Positions 43,901 to 51,674 of a DNA stretch of 64,000 nt are shown one piece after another (position 1 is the stretch's first letter; the number at the start of each line of letters is the position of its first letter). A program made the position numbers and the translations under genes. Source of the DNA: Diphasiastrum complanatum. Lineage: Eukaryota; Streptophyta; Lycopodiopsida; Lycopodiales; Lycopodiaceae. The notes beneath the pieces are model-generated. The model searched no databases and was not told the origin of the DNA. It worked only from the letters and a program-made list of their open reading frames with translations. The stretch is from contig CM055092.1 in assembly GCA_029204225.1 (NCBI GenBank), positions 58,549,296 through 58,613,295 of the forward strand, written 5' to 3'.

Positions 43901-46527
43901 TCGAAACCCTAAACCACCAGGTGCCGGTCATTAAAGAAACCGAACTCTCACAATCCACCCCACCTTAGGACCTAATCCGGGTCCACTCTCCGTGCCCTGG
44001 CCCATGACCTGTAACAAGCAAGATCCGACTTCCAACCCTGACAGCGTCCCATAACACTGTCAAAGCCGTCAACCATCTCCTACCTCAGGCTAGCACTCCT
44101 CCTGGCTGTGCACAAGCGCTCTCCATCCACCTCCTCCTAGGTGGATAGAATGAATGGATTTAGAGACCTCCTCTCCTTGTATACCTCCAAGGTAGGAGTC
44201 TCCTAGCCTAGCACACATCTTGGATCATGACACGTGGTGACCATGCAGGTCCACGAGTCACTGGTCAAGTCAACGGGCCTAGTCAACATTCGGTTTCAAT
44301 TGGGTTTGGGACCAAAGGGAGTTGGGTCCCTAACAGGAACATAATGAAATTGTAAGAAACATTAGCCTGGTTGGCTTGCCAGCTTATGATGGGCCTACGT
44401 GGCTTGCCACGTGGCTAACCCCAAGCCTGCATGATTTGCCATGTGGAAGGCATATGTGACTTCAGCCTATGACATGCTTGATAGATAGCAGGCCTATGTG
44501 GCCTGCTACATAGCCTATGGTAGGCCATGTGCCACACGAGCCTATGGTAGGCCTACGTGGCTTGCCACGTGGTAGCTTTACATTTTTCACTCTCTCGACA
44601 ACATGGAGGGGCACGCGCAATGCGTCGTCTTGCAAAAAAAATCGAAAATGAAACAAATGTTGTGCCATAAACCACGGGGAGGGGGAGGATGGCTAAGTAG
44701 ATCATCAATTGCCCGCTCTGAGCATCATCCACACGTCTCAACCACAAGCCGCCACCCAAATTGTCGGCCGCCCGTCAATGACGGGCTAACCCACTAGTAT
44801 ACACATACACATACACATACACATAGACATACACACACATACACATACATATACATATACACACACATACACATAAACACCATTGACCGGCCGCCATTGG
44901 CGGGCACACTATGCTAGTATATATATATATATACACTAGTTGCTTGTGGCCGTCGACGACGGGCAATGGGCACTTACCCACAAAAAGTGTTTATATATTT
45001 TTGGAGGCTTTGTTTTTTTTACCATTTCTTTAAAACCTATTTAGCTATTCCTTTTGCAAATGGGTGACATTTTTTGCCGGCACCTCACACATTCTCTCTC
45101 TAAAAAAATTCATACTATATAGATGTGTGTGTGTGTGTGTGTGCACTGTGTATACATATCTCATAGATGCGTAGGGCATTCTAGAACACGATTCAGGAAA
45201 CTACTACAACTATTCTAGAAATAAAAGCTTACAAAGATAAAAAATTTAAGCTCACTCAATCCTGGCTTTGATACCATGTCAAAATCCATAAAATATGGAT
45301 ATTGACGAATCAAAAAATGATTAGTCAGTGATGGAGGTTGCACAAGTTAGCATAAACTATCAAAATCATGACTCAATGTGAACACATGATTACAAATCTA
45401 GCTTACCTTGGCAAGAGGTATACTTGGCACATATATTTATGACAAAAGTCAGATATGATGGTGCAAGCACTTGTCAAGCCTTATAAACGATTATTTTAGC
45501 TTCCTAAAAAACCTTAACACCATAAACAAAAGGTACAATGAGATGTAGAAATCACAACCTTAAAACAATGTATAGAGAAAGTAGACACTTAAAATCTCTT
45601 CATAAAATAGTGAAGAGTACATTGCCATCATAGATCCAGCGGTACCAGGATCCGCGGATCCCGGTACCGCGGATCCACTGTGGTACCGCGGATCCATACT
45701 GATCCGCGGTACCAAATATTTTTTTTTTTTTTTTTTTTGCGAAAATAACACAGGAATTTTTTTATTTATTTTTATTTTTTATTATGGTGCCACCCAGGTA
45801 CCGCGGATTTTTGGGCGGCACCATAATGGCGGTACCATGGGGTACTATGATTGCCATATATAGATGTTCATTCTTGATCTAGACTTTAGGGTTTGTATCC
45901 TCTTACTATAGTCCTAAAATCGCCCTCCAAGCTCTAAGTTGGCTCGCACCCTAATTTTTGCACACGTAATGAGGTGGGTCTAGTTTTCTACAAATAACAT
46001 ACTATCCTTAGAACATGAATTTCACTTCATTAAGATGGTGAATTTTCTTGATGTAATGATTGATCCTATTTTTTAAATAAAAATTATACAATGTATCTAG
46101 ATACACATTCTAAGTGTGGCAAAGTGCCAAACCACCTAGAACAAGTTTGGACCAAATTTGGTTAGCCTAGTTTTGGTGACATCTAACTCACGTCAAATTT
46201 AACATATGCTAAGATGTTATGTCAGTTTTTCATATAGTCAAAAGCCAATGCAGGTGTAATATTTACACAATCACAATAAGCTATAGCACATGACTCAAAG
46301 TTTCTTGTGAAAATATAAACAACAATCTTATTATGAAATTAATGTATGGAATAAGTTTCGCATAGTCATCTTGTTAAGATTGTGAGTCTCCTTAATTTCA
46401 CTTTTAACATATTTTTGGATTTTCAACCAGTTGGATTCAAGAGCAGCAAGAGTCTAAAGGTTTGAAACCTGGGGAGGATGTTTTTATAGTGCTTCGTCTT
46501 GATGGACGTGTTCGTAAATCTGGTCAG
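28648..46527 (+). CDS. LPA1: LPA1/REP27-like photosystem II assembly protein (8 exons, 3' end outside window)
   Basis: Exons 28648-28965, 29309-29412, 32331-32466, 32636-32867, 39425-39582, 39860-40030, 40559-40659 and 46431-46527 join in phase with GT-AG borders to give 439 residues. Order: a Ser/Arg-rich plastid transit peptide (1 to about 85), a TPR-like segment (about 90-165: EEAINVGLSLFSKGR, LYNKACCHSYR), SFRRDLKLISEVQAPFRG, a membrane helix at about 218-241, a second at about 258-275, then the conserved ETLSRLP, VILAGKK and GEDVFIVLRLDGRVRKSG. This layout and wording match LOW PSII ACCUMULATION 1 (REP27 in algae), a thylakoid membrane protein needed for D1 insertion and PSII assembly. 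The final exon (about 25 residues, starting near GMPDW in relatives) is absent, so intron 8 is at least 17.4 kb. The start at 28648 or 28657 is chosen because the upstream open frame has no ATG. Confidence 0.92.
29309..29412 (+). CDS. LPA1: LPA1 exon 2
   Basis: Acceptor AGCAG/GTGACA. Encodes VTDAMAQFNVALELNP...CCHSY, the TPR helix pair. Ends in phase 2 at ATACAG/GTCTGC. Intron 2 (29413-32330) holds gypsy and copia debris. Confidence 0.9.
29413..29479 (+). other. Start of LPA1 intron 2
   Basis: Host intron sequence from the donor to the gypsy fragment. No other feature. Confidence 0.4.
29480..29749 (+). pseudogene. Gypsy chromodomain end plus polypurine tract
   Basis: HELEKVVETQHHQL, then FEYLVRWKGNANDEDT and WxxDLDSL is the C-terminal chromodomain of a chromovirus integrase. 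It is followed by GGGGGAGGGAA, a polypurine tract, at about 29739-29749. Only the 3' end of the element remains, in the same direction as LPA1. Confidence 0.7.
29750..30050 (+). repeat. Gypsy 3' LTR, right end uncertain
   Basis: The LTR starts TGTTATGTAGCATAATGG right after the polypurine tract. Its end could not be found, so 30050 is only a limit set by the next fragment. Confidence 0.5.
30060..30420 (-). pseudogene. Gypsy RT N-terminal fragment (-)
   Basis: The minus strand reads AKHNLAGLPPRWKMEHNIEL, then RRSYKISLKE and FHIRVDYRGLNKITI. These are the entry to gypsy RT (EH.I.L..G..P..RR.Y..S..E) and the DYRGLNKITI motif. The catalytic part is missing. Confidence 0.65.
30738..31190 (-). pseudogene. 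Copia post-protease fragment (-)
   Basis: The minus frame reads HVHLGDGSTHRIHGEGIVKLQF, NVLHFPNLTKNLLS, RIVDLGHKVGF and NLYKLSHWYS. This is the standard copia segment between protease and integrase. It is about 120 residues long, without protease active site or integrase finger. Confidence 0.75.
31191..32330 (+). other. Rest of LPA1 intron 2, unassigned
   Basis: No coding similarity was recognised on either strand, apart from doubtful copia-like wording near 31934-32119 (minus). Confidence 0.4.
32331..32466 (+). CDS. LPA1: LPA1 exon 3
   Basis: Acceptor TACTGCAG/GGAAGA completes an Arg codon. Encodes EEGEQAAQTLRIALRQYNLK through FKQLQNE. Donor ATGAG/GTATAG, phase 0. Intron 3 is 169 bp. Confidence 0.92.
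32636..32867 (+). CDS. LPA1: LPA1 exon 4
   Basis: Acceptor TTTCTAG/GCAAGA. Encodes GNSFRRDLKLISEVQAPFRG and the first membrane helix, to NLAINVG. Donor TTGGGG/GTAAGTG, phase 1. Confidence 0.93.
32868..34419 (+). other. 5' part of LPA1 intron 4
   Basis: Ordinary AT-rich intron sequence with a short TA/TG microsatellite near 33512-33560. No gene or transposon domain is seen. Confidence 0.45.
34420..34854 (-). repeat. Copia 3' LTR (-)
   Basis: 435 bp, TGTTAAAATTTGTC to ATTCCTAACA. The polypurine tract (minus strand TAAAGGGGGAG) lies immediately right of it, which fixes minus orientation. The minus strand has a TATA-like region near the AAAGTATTTAAGTAGG block. No second copy in the window. Confidence 0.7.
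34855..34984 (-). pseudogene. Copia RNase H C-terminal scrap (-)
   Basis: The minus strand reads SGEVEPTKEQVADIFTKGLGKESFRS and, one frame over, FRDLLGVTDNKVNIKGEC, the typical end of copia pol. It abuts a plus-strand gag start at about 34985, so two elements in opposite direction meet there. Confidence 0.7.
34989..35260 (+). pseudogene. Copia-like gag N-terminal fragment (+)
   Basis: MDPWFPTAIRTCSGEDMLDGTNYSSW then KLRFGI and KTSKSAWETLKDI match the copia gag start (L.G.NY..W) and the SAWE.L segment. The match then moves into the next frame and runs into the unknown ORF below. No 5' LTR precedes it. Confidence 0.6.
35164..36153 (+). CDS. Unrecognised 329-codon ORF in a copia-like element
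   Basis: Not recognised. The frame opens at 35164, overlapping the gag fragment in another frame, and stays open to TGA at 36151-36153. Roughly the first 60 residues may be shifted gag. The rest has no zinc knuckle, protease, integrase, RT or transposase motif that I can see. It is mixed in composition, with one hydrophobic stretch at about 143-160 (LLIIFSLCYIVSILLCIG) that could span a membrane, paired Cys, and a C-terminus rich in aromatic residues. It lies about 150 bp before a polypurine tract and LTR, in the same direction, inside LPA1 intron 4. It may be cargo of a non-autonomous element, a captured gene fragment, or chance; the start codon is uncertain. Confidence 0.4.
   Translation: MLGKHLKIYRIKDSSSCFLLSTSSSLKVEEQRNAKFVHCLSTSTSLHRNVGMVEHSSSLEPFVANDGCISEELYEQASQVNVLEKAEIKHSLKPFCINGGGEKIMSISTLVQSDVLLDFLGVQSGKLLVFFLKMVDNIFSHDLLIIFSLCYIVSILLCIGNGLWKVFGQQGPHLEHFGQQSVGDFVDVGQPATASCWLSESLRDNKASFYLGGNTHVSPKSVPYADFPVLMFTFYDDGVVLPSVSEQIIDSKIREDVMVKEYHTLLYVSCGKKTYGIMWEPLMDCKSIFRLVAGFLVTKFGWSMLVFTLQLDATALRILHLFYIGHDWG
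36292..36300 (+). other. Polypurine tract
   Basis: TTAAGGAGGG precedes TGTTAGAAATAATAAATG, the classical junction of an internal region with a 3' LTR, plus strand. Confidence 0.7.
36301..36720 (+). repeat. 3' LTR of the copia-like element (+), right end uncertain
   Basis: Starts TGTTAGAAATAATAAATG and contains a TATA-like CCCTATATTAG near 36510, a pyrimidine-rich leader and a (CTT) run. The right end is not defined because no second copy exists here. Confidence 0.6.
36660..36689 (+). repeat. (CTT)n microsatellite
   Basis: About ten CTT units in the downstream part of the LTR. Confidence 0.9.
36916..37860 (-). pseudogene. Gypsy RNase H end and integrase fragment (-)
   Basis: Minus strand: RNase H end (RWSELIQEFVFDIRYHKGTSNNVVDALS, 37660-37790), then a 233-codon integrase frame (36916-37617) with HDNPCAGHPG (two His), GCEQGQQNK (second zinc Cys is Gly), MDFVIGLPKT and SDRDSKS. 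The frame fails before the catalytic Glu. It is chromovirus-like and has no LTR of its own. It lies antisense in LPA1 intron 4. Confidence 0.85.
37861..38376. other. Purine-rich stretch in intron 4
   Basis: 38040-38345 is strongly GA-rich on the plus strand (GGAGGGG-type runs). It lies left of a primer-binding-site-like motif, so it may be the leader of a lost minus-strand element. No coding similarity. Confidence 0.35.
38389..38804. repeat. LTR bracketed by two primer-site motifs
   Basis: 416 bp, TGTGAATGTAAG to ATTTCTAACA. Left of it (38377-38388) GCTCTGATACTA is a Met-tRNA primer site for a minus-strand element. Right of it (38805-38815) TGGTGTCAGAG is such a site for a plus-strand element. 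Each differs from the consensus at one base. No internal coding region is attached on either side. The TGTTAG start favours minus orientation. Confidence 0.55.
38816..39424 (+). other. 3' part of LPA1 intron 4
   Basis: AT-rich intron up to the acceptor ATTTGACAG. Nothing else recognised. Confidence 0.45.
39425..39582 (+). CDS. LPA1: LPA1 exon 5
   Basis: Acceptor TTTGACAG/GTATTG completes Gly. Encodes the second membrane helix (IVVLVTLYIW), DSKKEEEEMLQITRNETLSR and ELAQLREFTRP. Donor GGCCT/GTGAGT, phase 0. Intron 5 is 277 bp. Confidence 0.93.
39860..40030 (+). CDS. LPA1: LPA1 exon 6
   Basis: Acceptor CCTGTAG/GTAATT. 57 codons, VILAGKKDTITRAVQ to RKSSQ. Donor CACAG/GTGACA, phase 0. Intron 6 is 528 bp. 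Confidence 0.93.
40559..40659 (+). CDS. LPA1: LPA1 exon 7
   Basis: Acceptor CTTTACAG/GATGAC. Encodes DDFDKRADDIASRAV through VVSQKEWE. Donor GAAAG/GTATAA, phase 2. Confidence 0.92.
40660..42240 (+). other. 5' part of LPA1 intron 7
   Basis: No domain recognised on either strand. It could be partly old transposon sequence, but there is nothing specific to support that. Confidence 0.4.
42249..43150 (-). pseudogene. hAT transposase remnant (DUF659 type, -)
   Basis: The minus strand reads GRPYFMKFIDTSQIGKTIV, IEHVGAANVVRLINDGERLL and, further on, MLTLVDGDDSCIGKVY. These correspond to the hAT blocks GTVFLKSVD.S, VG..NVVQVVTDNA and L..VDGD..P.MG.IY. Many stops and shifts separate them. It lies antisense in LPA1 intron 7. 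Confidence 0.55.
43315..43581 (-). pseudogene. Gypsy gag C-terminal fragment (family A, -)
   Basis: The frame reads FQLEVRRNQPHTLEDVVRYAKLYNDTRVLAKSEP, the last part of Retrotrans_gag, and is the counterpart of the plus-strand gag near 5105-5230. The gag core is deleted. A GC-rich leader (43540-43730) separates it from the primer site. Confidence 0.7.
43870..43890 (-). other. Primer-binding site, family A copy
   Basis: The plus text GGCTCTAATACCAAC is the complement of GTTGGTATTAGAGCC, the same variant site as at 3940. It joins the LTR at 43891. Confidence 0.85.
43891..44335 (-). repeat. 5' LTR of gypsy family A (-)
   Basis: 445 bp, from TGTTACAATCTCGAAACC to GGGTCCCTAACA, inverted relative to 3493-3937 and of the same length. 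It belongs to the truncated minus-strand element that ends near 43315. It lies in LPA1 intron 7. Confidence 0.88.
44370..44575 (+). repeat. Hairpin-rich array with CACGTGG palindromes
   Basis: Several GGCCTATGTGGC / GCTACATAGCC-type inverted units lie in tandem. The 22-bp string spanning 44393-44414 recurs exactly at 44551-44572. Each copy folds on itself (CCTACGTGGC against GCCACGTGG). Confidence 0.8.
44730..44970 (+). repeat. Microsatellites between three GGCCG...CGGGC blocks
   Basis: (CA/CATA)n at about 44798-44878 and (TA)n at 44917-44935 lie between short GC blocks GGCCGCCCGTCAATGACGGGC, GGCCGCCATTGGCGGGC and GGCCGTCGACGACGGGC. The blocks look like diverged copies of one palindromic unit about 110 bp apart. 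Confidence 0.7.
45265..45276 (-). other. Primer-binding site of an LTR element (-)
   Basis: GCTTTGATACCA (plus text) directly precedes TGTCAAAATCCATAAAATATGG, the same junction type as 25108-25120. No coding region is recognised to its left. Confidence 0.7.
45277..46010 (-). repeat. Putative copia 5' LTR (-), right end uncertain
   Basis: Starts TGTCAAAATCC at the primer site. A possible right end is ATAACA near 46000. It would contain the palindrome cluster below. Only the left boundary is supported. Confidence 0.45.
45641..45836. repeat. Cluster of GGTACC / CCGCGG / GGATCC palindromes
   Basis: Six GGTACC, five CCGCGG and several GGATCC sites occur in under 200 bp, mostly as the fused unit GGTACCGCGGATCC and its reverse complement, around a T-rich run at 45718-45738. 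The units alternate in direction, so the strand can fold into several stems. Confidence 0.9.
46431..46527 (+). CDS. LPA1: LPA1 exon 8
   Basis: Acceptor TCAACCAG/TTGGAT. Encodes WIQEQQESKGLKPGEDVFIV, LRLDGRVRKSGQ. The split codon reads Ser where relatives have Arg (EWERWI). Donor GTCAG/GTATGC, phase 0. The next exon is not in the window. Confidence 0.92.
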
Positions 46528-47290
46528 GTATGCATGCATTGCATTCATAATTTGTGTTTTTGTAGAATTCTACTGAAGCCCCATTTTACTAAACTTTACA
46601 ATTGATGTCCAGTGTCAAGACATTCGAAACTACTTTTGTGTAGATCAAGTTCTAGATGGAATAACGATATGGGCATAATAATTTCGCAACCTAGCCTCTT
46701 ACGTTTTTCATTGCGTGATTCAATTAGCAAAGTTCTATTTTCCTTTTTATTATATGATCTAGCCAAGCTGTTGATGCGAATAATAAGACAATTGTGTAGA
46801 AAACTGTGCTTAATGCTAATAGTTTTTCTTAACAAGAAATAGGCCTTGACTAGTTTATTTTAAGCAATGATTTGATCATAGTTACTAGGGATGTTTTTAC
46901 ACCCCATGGAAACTGGAGAACGTTGTTCTCATGTGCCCCTCCAACAAGGGAATGTTGGGGAACAGGTAGGAACATTTCTATTGCAGGGTGAACATGTTAC
47001 CTGCATACCCAGGCCGTTTGCAGCCATTGCCTTTGTAGCTTGATGTTTGAGAACGATTTTTTCTCCTTATGACACAAATTTTTATTTTTATTTTCCATTT
47101 TGGCCCAATTCTTTGATTTGCAGGCCTACTTTTTCATCTCAACTTACATATAATCTGTAATTTGAGTGCCTGAACATTGTTCTAAAGAACTAAAAGACCT
47201 CATTTTGCTATCATGGTATCCCTTGTCCCCCCCTCCCTTGGAAATGTTCCCATCCCCAAGGATCCAAACATTCTTTTTCATTCAATAGAC
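46528..47290 (+). other. Start of LPA1 intron 8
   Basis: Non-coding. 46885-47275 has GGGAATGTT/GGAACATTTC-type words on both sides and might be a small inverted-repeat transposon, but clean terminal repeats are not visible. Confidence 0.4.
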
Positions 47291-47504
47291 CAGGTTAGTA
47301 ATTATCCAACTGTCGATAGTTAGTTGAGCAGTAGCATACATAGCATTCACGATAGAAGAGGAGAAGCCACACATTGTATTACATTAATAGCAAGTACAAT
47401 ACTTTGATAAAGAGAGAGGAGTTTAGGAATTTAGTAGTTGACCCATAGTCTAGTCTAGAGTACAACTGCCTTGTGAAGAGTGAACTTTAACATTGAAATT
47501 CTAA
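47291..47504 (-). repeat. Copia 3' LTR (-), left end uncertain
   Basis: The minus strand reads TTTGAGGGAGAGA, a polypurine tract, at about 47505-47518, then GTTAGAATTTCAATG leftwards. The same junction form is seen at 17004. The element body continues on the right at 47510. Confidence 0.55.
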
Positions 47505-47509
47505 CTCTC

Positions 47510-48002
47510 TCCCTCAAATTTCAATGATAAAAGCTCTGTCCTTTATACCTTGTGAACTTCTCAAATTTAGCTCTACCTAATGATTTTGTAAAAATATCTG
47601 CCACTTGATTCTCAAATTCCAAGTAATTTCTCTCAAACAAAATGACAATGTATGTCAATGTGCTTGTTCTAGCATGCAAAATTGGATTTTTGACAAGGTG
47701 AACGCTGCTTTGATTATCACAAGATACAATGGTTGCATGGTTGACTTAAGACATCGAGCAAGCCACGTAACCAAATCGATTCATGTGTGAGTGCAATTGT
47801 ACCAACATTAAAAGTATAACCAGCGGTAGGTTGTCTATCTATCATCAATATTACTTGCCCAATCAGCATCAACATAACCTACCAACACTGGTACTTTATG
47901 CTGATCATACTTCAACCTACATATTGAACTTGTGAAGCGAATCTTGTGCACATTTGCTTTGTGTAAGAAAAATGACATTTTCTCTTTGTCACACTTCAAT
48001 GC
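47510..48002 (-). pseudogene. Copia RNase H, left part of the split element (-)
   Basis: The minus strand reads VLVGYVDADWASNIDDRQPTAGYTF, the copia RNase H start, with frameshifted LHARTS and ADIFTK ends. The 5' side is cut at 48002, where the gypsy LTR begins. The matching RT continues at 56447, so this is one copia element opened by the gypsy insertion (TSD AATGC). Confidence 0.8.
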
Positions 48003-48595
48003 TATCACAAAGCTATCTGAATTCAACCCAAAGCACACCAAAGTAGGCACCAGATATCCACTTTATTGATTTCTCTTCAAAGTACATATCAAGCTACAAG
48101 CATAAACACATAAGAGCATTGCTAAGTCTCCTCCCAGCCACCTACTGCATAGATTATGATGAGGAATGTCTCTCTCTAGGCTCACTTATACATAATTCTC
48201 AAGCACCCACTTAACCTTGACTCCTAACCACATGGCGAACCCCATGCACAATCGATACTTGCCACTTGGCAGTACCCTGACACATTGGCAAGCGACTAGG
48301 AGGACCGTCCGACTTCATGTCACTCTTGCACTGGACCAAATGTTCCAAGGAGCATATGACACGTGTCCTGTTGACCTCTCATCTTTCCTATTTTTTAGGA
48401 GGTCAGTCCAACAGCCTCTAAATTAAGATCCATTATCCTATACCAAATATAAGCAGACAACAAGTTACCAAAAAACCTGCTATTTTCAGTTTTTTACAAA
48501 AGACCACAGGTTGATGTGAGCCATTTTAATATTTGCAATTTACAATTTAGAAGTCCGACGAGTTCACACTGAAGCAGGAATATAAGTACATAACA
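48003..48595 (-). repeat. 3' LTR of the gypsy element 48.0-56.4 kb
   Basis: 593 bp, TATCACAAAGCTATC to AGTACATAACA. The polypurine tract (minus CTTGAGGAGGGAAGGAA) follows on the right. AATGC flanks it at 47998-48002, matched at 56442-56446. It is clearly diverged from the right LTR by many point changes and small indels. Confidence 0.9.
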
Positions 48596-48607
48596 TTCCT
48601 TCCCTCC

Positions 48608-49765
48608 TCAAGGAACATCGTCTGCGATGGTAAAAGAAGGGTACTGTGCATGCAAAGCGTGTGCGGTCTCCCACGTAGCATCAGTGAGAGGTCTACCGTG
48701 CCACGCAACCAAGTACTCACGGATGAAACGGTTTCTAAGCCGTCTCTCTCTCCGGTCCAATACTCTGTTAGATCCGTGCATCACCTCTTCATGCTCCTGA
48801 AACAACACAAGTCCATCAGTTAGCAAGTTATCACCCTCATGTAAAACCCTCTTTAAGTGTGAAACATGAAAACCAGGATGAACTTTACAATCCTGAGGTA
48901 ATGCTAGTTTATAAGCAACATCATTGAGCTTTTTAACTACTTTCCAGGGTCCACAATAACGTGGAGATAACTTGTAACACTTCCCTGTCTTAAGAGAAGT
49001 TGAGTCCTTTGGAATCAGGAGAAACACCATGTCTCCTTCCTCGAACTCTCCTAGTGTGCGATCTCGATCAACAAATGTCTTTGCGCGATCCATCGCCTGT
49101 TTCACATTTCTCTTGGCTAACTCAAGCATTTGTACCATGTGAGTTAGAAAGTCTACAACACTAGGCACTCTATGAGGCATCCCTACAGTAATTAGACTAG
49201 CCGCCCTAAAACCATAGTTCAACTCGAAAGGACTCATCTTAGTAGAAGCATTCTTTTTATCATTGTAAGCAAACTCCAACAATGGCAAATATTTCTCCCA
49301 TTGCGTTTGCTTAACACTTACGTACGCCCTAAGCATGTCCTCCGTGGTTTGGTTAACTCTCTCTGTTTGACCATCCGTTTCAAGGTGATCAGTACAACTC
49401 ATTTTCAACTGCACATCAAGCTTATCCTTACGACAGTCCAAAAATGACCCGTAAAGCGTGTATCTCTATCAGACACTATGGATGATGGTAACCCATGAAG
49501 TCTGAATACATGCTATATGAATAGATCAGCAACCCTATCTTATAATGGGTTGGAATAAAACGAGCCATTTTTGTGAGTCTATCAACTACAACCATTATGG
49601 CATCATGTTGAAGTTGCGTACGAGGCAAGTGTGTAATAAAGTCCATTGATACACTCTCCCATCTTCCCTTTGGAATAGGCAAAGGACGTAACCATCTAGG
49701 AACTTTAATCCTTTCGACTTTGTTAACTTGACACTTAAAACAATGTGTCACATACCTATGGACAT
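48608..49765 (-). pseudogene. Gypsy integrase with chromodomain
   Basis: Two frames. 49751-49476 has CFKCQVNK, MDFITHLPRT (first Asp) and DRLTKMARFIPTHY. After a shift near 49476 the SDRDTRFTGHFW block (second Asp) lies in another frame. 49441-48608 (277 codons) has TDGQTERVNQ (Glu), the GKCYKLSPRYCGPWKV segment and a C-terminal chromodomain (REYLVAWHGRPLTDATWE). Chromodomain elements target heterochromatin. Inactive owing to the shift. Confidence 0.88.
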
Positions 49766-49784
49766 CTTTATTAATCTGAGGTCA

Positions 49785-50840
49785 CTAGAAATTATGTCGA
49801 ATCAACTCACAAGTCTTATCCACACCAAGATGACCTGCACGAGGGCTATCATGATAGGAATGCAAGATTTTCCTATGCAGCTCCTCACAAGCTGGAATTA
49901 GAAATTTGCCATTCCTCTTAACAAAACCTTCTTCTATGGTATACTTAAGATAAGTGCGAGCAAAGGGAATAGAGCTCTCCTCTTGAGACTTTGCATGGCC
50001 ATGACTCACCTCAAGCTCCACTCTCTTACACTAAGGATCCTCTAGTTGAGCCTTCTTTATCTCAACTAATAGCTCATTTTCAATGACGACAAATGCCATT
50101 TGATACATTATCCGAGATAATGCATCAGCCACTCTATTTTCTGCCCCTTTCTTATACCGAATTTCCATCTGAAATTTTTGCATAAGTTCAGACCATCTCG
50201 CCTGTCGGCCTCTGAGATCGGGCCGTTTGTAGAAATACCTCAAAATATCATGATCAGTGTACACATAAACTCGGATCCGTACAAATAATGCCTCCATACC
50301 TTTAACGCATGGACAATGGCAAACAACTCTTTCTCATGCGTTGGATAATTCCGTTGTGCCGAGGTGAGCTTCTTGCTCTCGAAGGCTACAGGCCTTCCCT
50401 CCTGCATTAGCACTGCCCCCACAGCAATGTTACTCGCATCCATATCAAGGATATAGGGTTTTAGAGGGTCACAATTTTTAGAGTGACGCACTCAGTGATG
50501 GCTTGCTTTAACTAATCAAGGCTTGCTGGCTGCAATTCAGTCCTCTCACCAAACTTGTTCTTTTGAGTTCAAAGGTGCTGCGATACGGGTGTAATTCTTA
50601 AATATTTTCTATAAAATACCACCAATCCTAGAAAAGACTTCAACGTTGTCAAATCAGCTGGCACAAGCCATGCAACGATCACAACAACTTTCTTAGGATC
50701 CGGTCTTACTCCATCAGTAGTCACAATATGTCCCAGATACTCAATTTCCTTTTTAGAAAGTTCACTCGCAAACAATTTGTTTTCCCTCAAGGTGGACAAC
50801 ACAGTCCTAAGGTGAGTCACATGCTTGGCCTCACTTGCAC
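49785..50840 (-). pseudogene. Gypsy RT end, RNase H and integrase zinc finger
   Basis: 50820-50569 reads HLRTVLSTLRENKLFASELSK, then GHIVTTDGVRPDPKKV and LKSFLGLVVFYRKYL, the RT thumb. 50491-50240 and 50297-50031 hold RNase H (LDMDASNIAVGAVL, HEKELFAIVHALKVW, YTDHDILRYF, NRVADALSRI). 50021-49785 has the integrase His pair (YHDSPRAGHLG). Stops and shifts separate them. The RT palm with its catalytic Asp pair is missing between this and the protease frame. Confidence 0.88.
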
Positions 50841-50860
50841 TGTAACACTCCTCTTCCTAT

Positions 50861-51480
50861 CTAACTCATTCTATAAGGTGGTCTATTTACAAGAAAGGAT
50901 CCAGGAATCACCTCAATCTTATGTTCAACATTCCTATTAGGCGGTAATGTAGATGGCAAATCATCAGTAAACACATATGCAAACTCACTCCTAATTTCAC
51001 GGTCTAGGTTAGCTGAAGTATTGTCTTGCACTTGCCACATGCTACTCTCACTAGTACTAGTAGTCATATCCAGCAAAAAACAAACATGCATACCTTCACA
51101 ACTTACCTTACACAACTGCGTAGCTGAGACCAATGGTCCTAGAGGCACATCCCGCTCACCACGGATGGAATGAAGCTTACCGCCATGCTGAAACTCATAC
51201 ACATGAATATCCCAAGCTATGTAAGGCTTCCACATAGCGTGCCAACACATTCCCAGGACGACATCAAAGCACGCCAAACGAGTTATCTCAGAATCCAACT
51301 CCTCAGAATAACTTTGAATAGTTAAAGGTATACTCACAACCCTTGTATCCCAAATCTCTGTACCCTTTCCATCAACCATCTCGACTGTGTATTGGTACTT
51401 GGATGGTTGTGTGCTCACTTTTGACTTCTTAACAAGAGTTTAATTTATGACATTATGCAAGGACCCAATGTCAAATAGAA
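50861..51480 (-). pseudogene. Gypsy protease and RT entry
   Basis: The frame 51418-50861 carries the late protease (ACFDVVLGMCWHAMW: D.VLG..W) and the RT entry (FAYVFTDDLPSTLPPNR, VNRPPYRMS). Just upstream, in another frame, LFDIGSLHNVIN is the protease active site with DSG changed to DIG. After PYRMS the sequence jumps to the RT thumb, deleting the RT palm. Confidence 0.82.
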
Positions 51481-51674
51481 CTAAAATACTTCTACCACAA
51501 AGCTGTCCACCTAACTCTTTCAGGTGCATGGCCAGGTTTCAGTTGTTCTAAGTTCTGCTTTACCATCAACTCCATGCCATCAACTTTGGCAGAAAGTGCA
51601 TCGATCCTCTGGGAATCATGTGTAGTATCACTAGAAGATGCCATAGCAAAAACCAGCCAGGAAACACAAAGCAA
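51481..51674 (-). pseudogene. Gypsy gag N-terminal fragment
   Basis: MASSSDTTHDSQRIDALSAK, VDGMELMVKQNLEQLK is a coiled-coil gag start. Within about 20 codons it runs into protease sequence, so the gag core and zinc knuckle are deleted. Confidence 0.65.

Noticed and set aside
44553-44981. Minus-strand frames with VCVCVCICICMCM-type translation
   Set aside because: Translation of CA/CATA microsatellites, not a gene.
46885-47275. Possible small inverted-repeat transposon
   Set aside because: Related GGGAATGTT/GGAACATTTC words occur, but no clean terminal repeats or target duplication could be placed.
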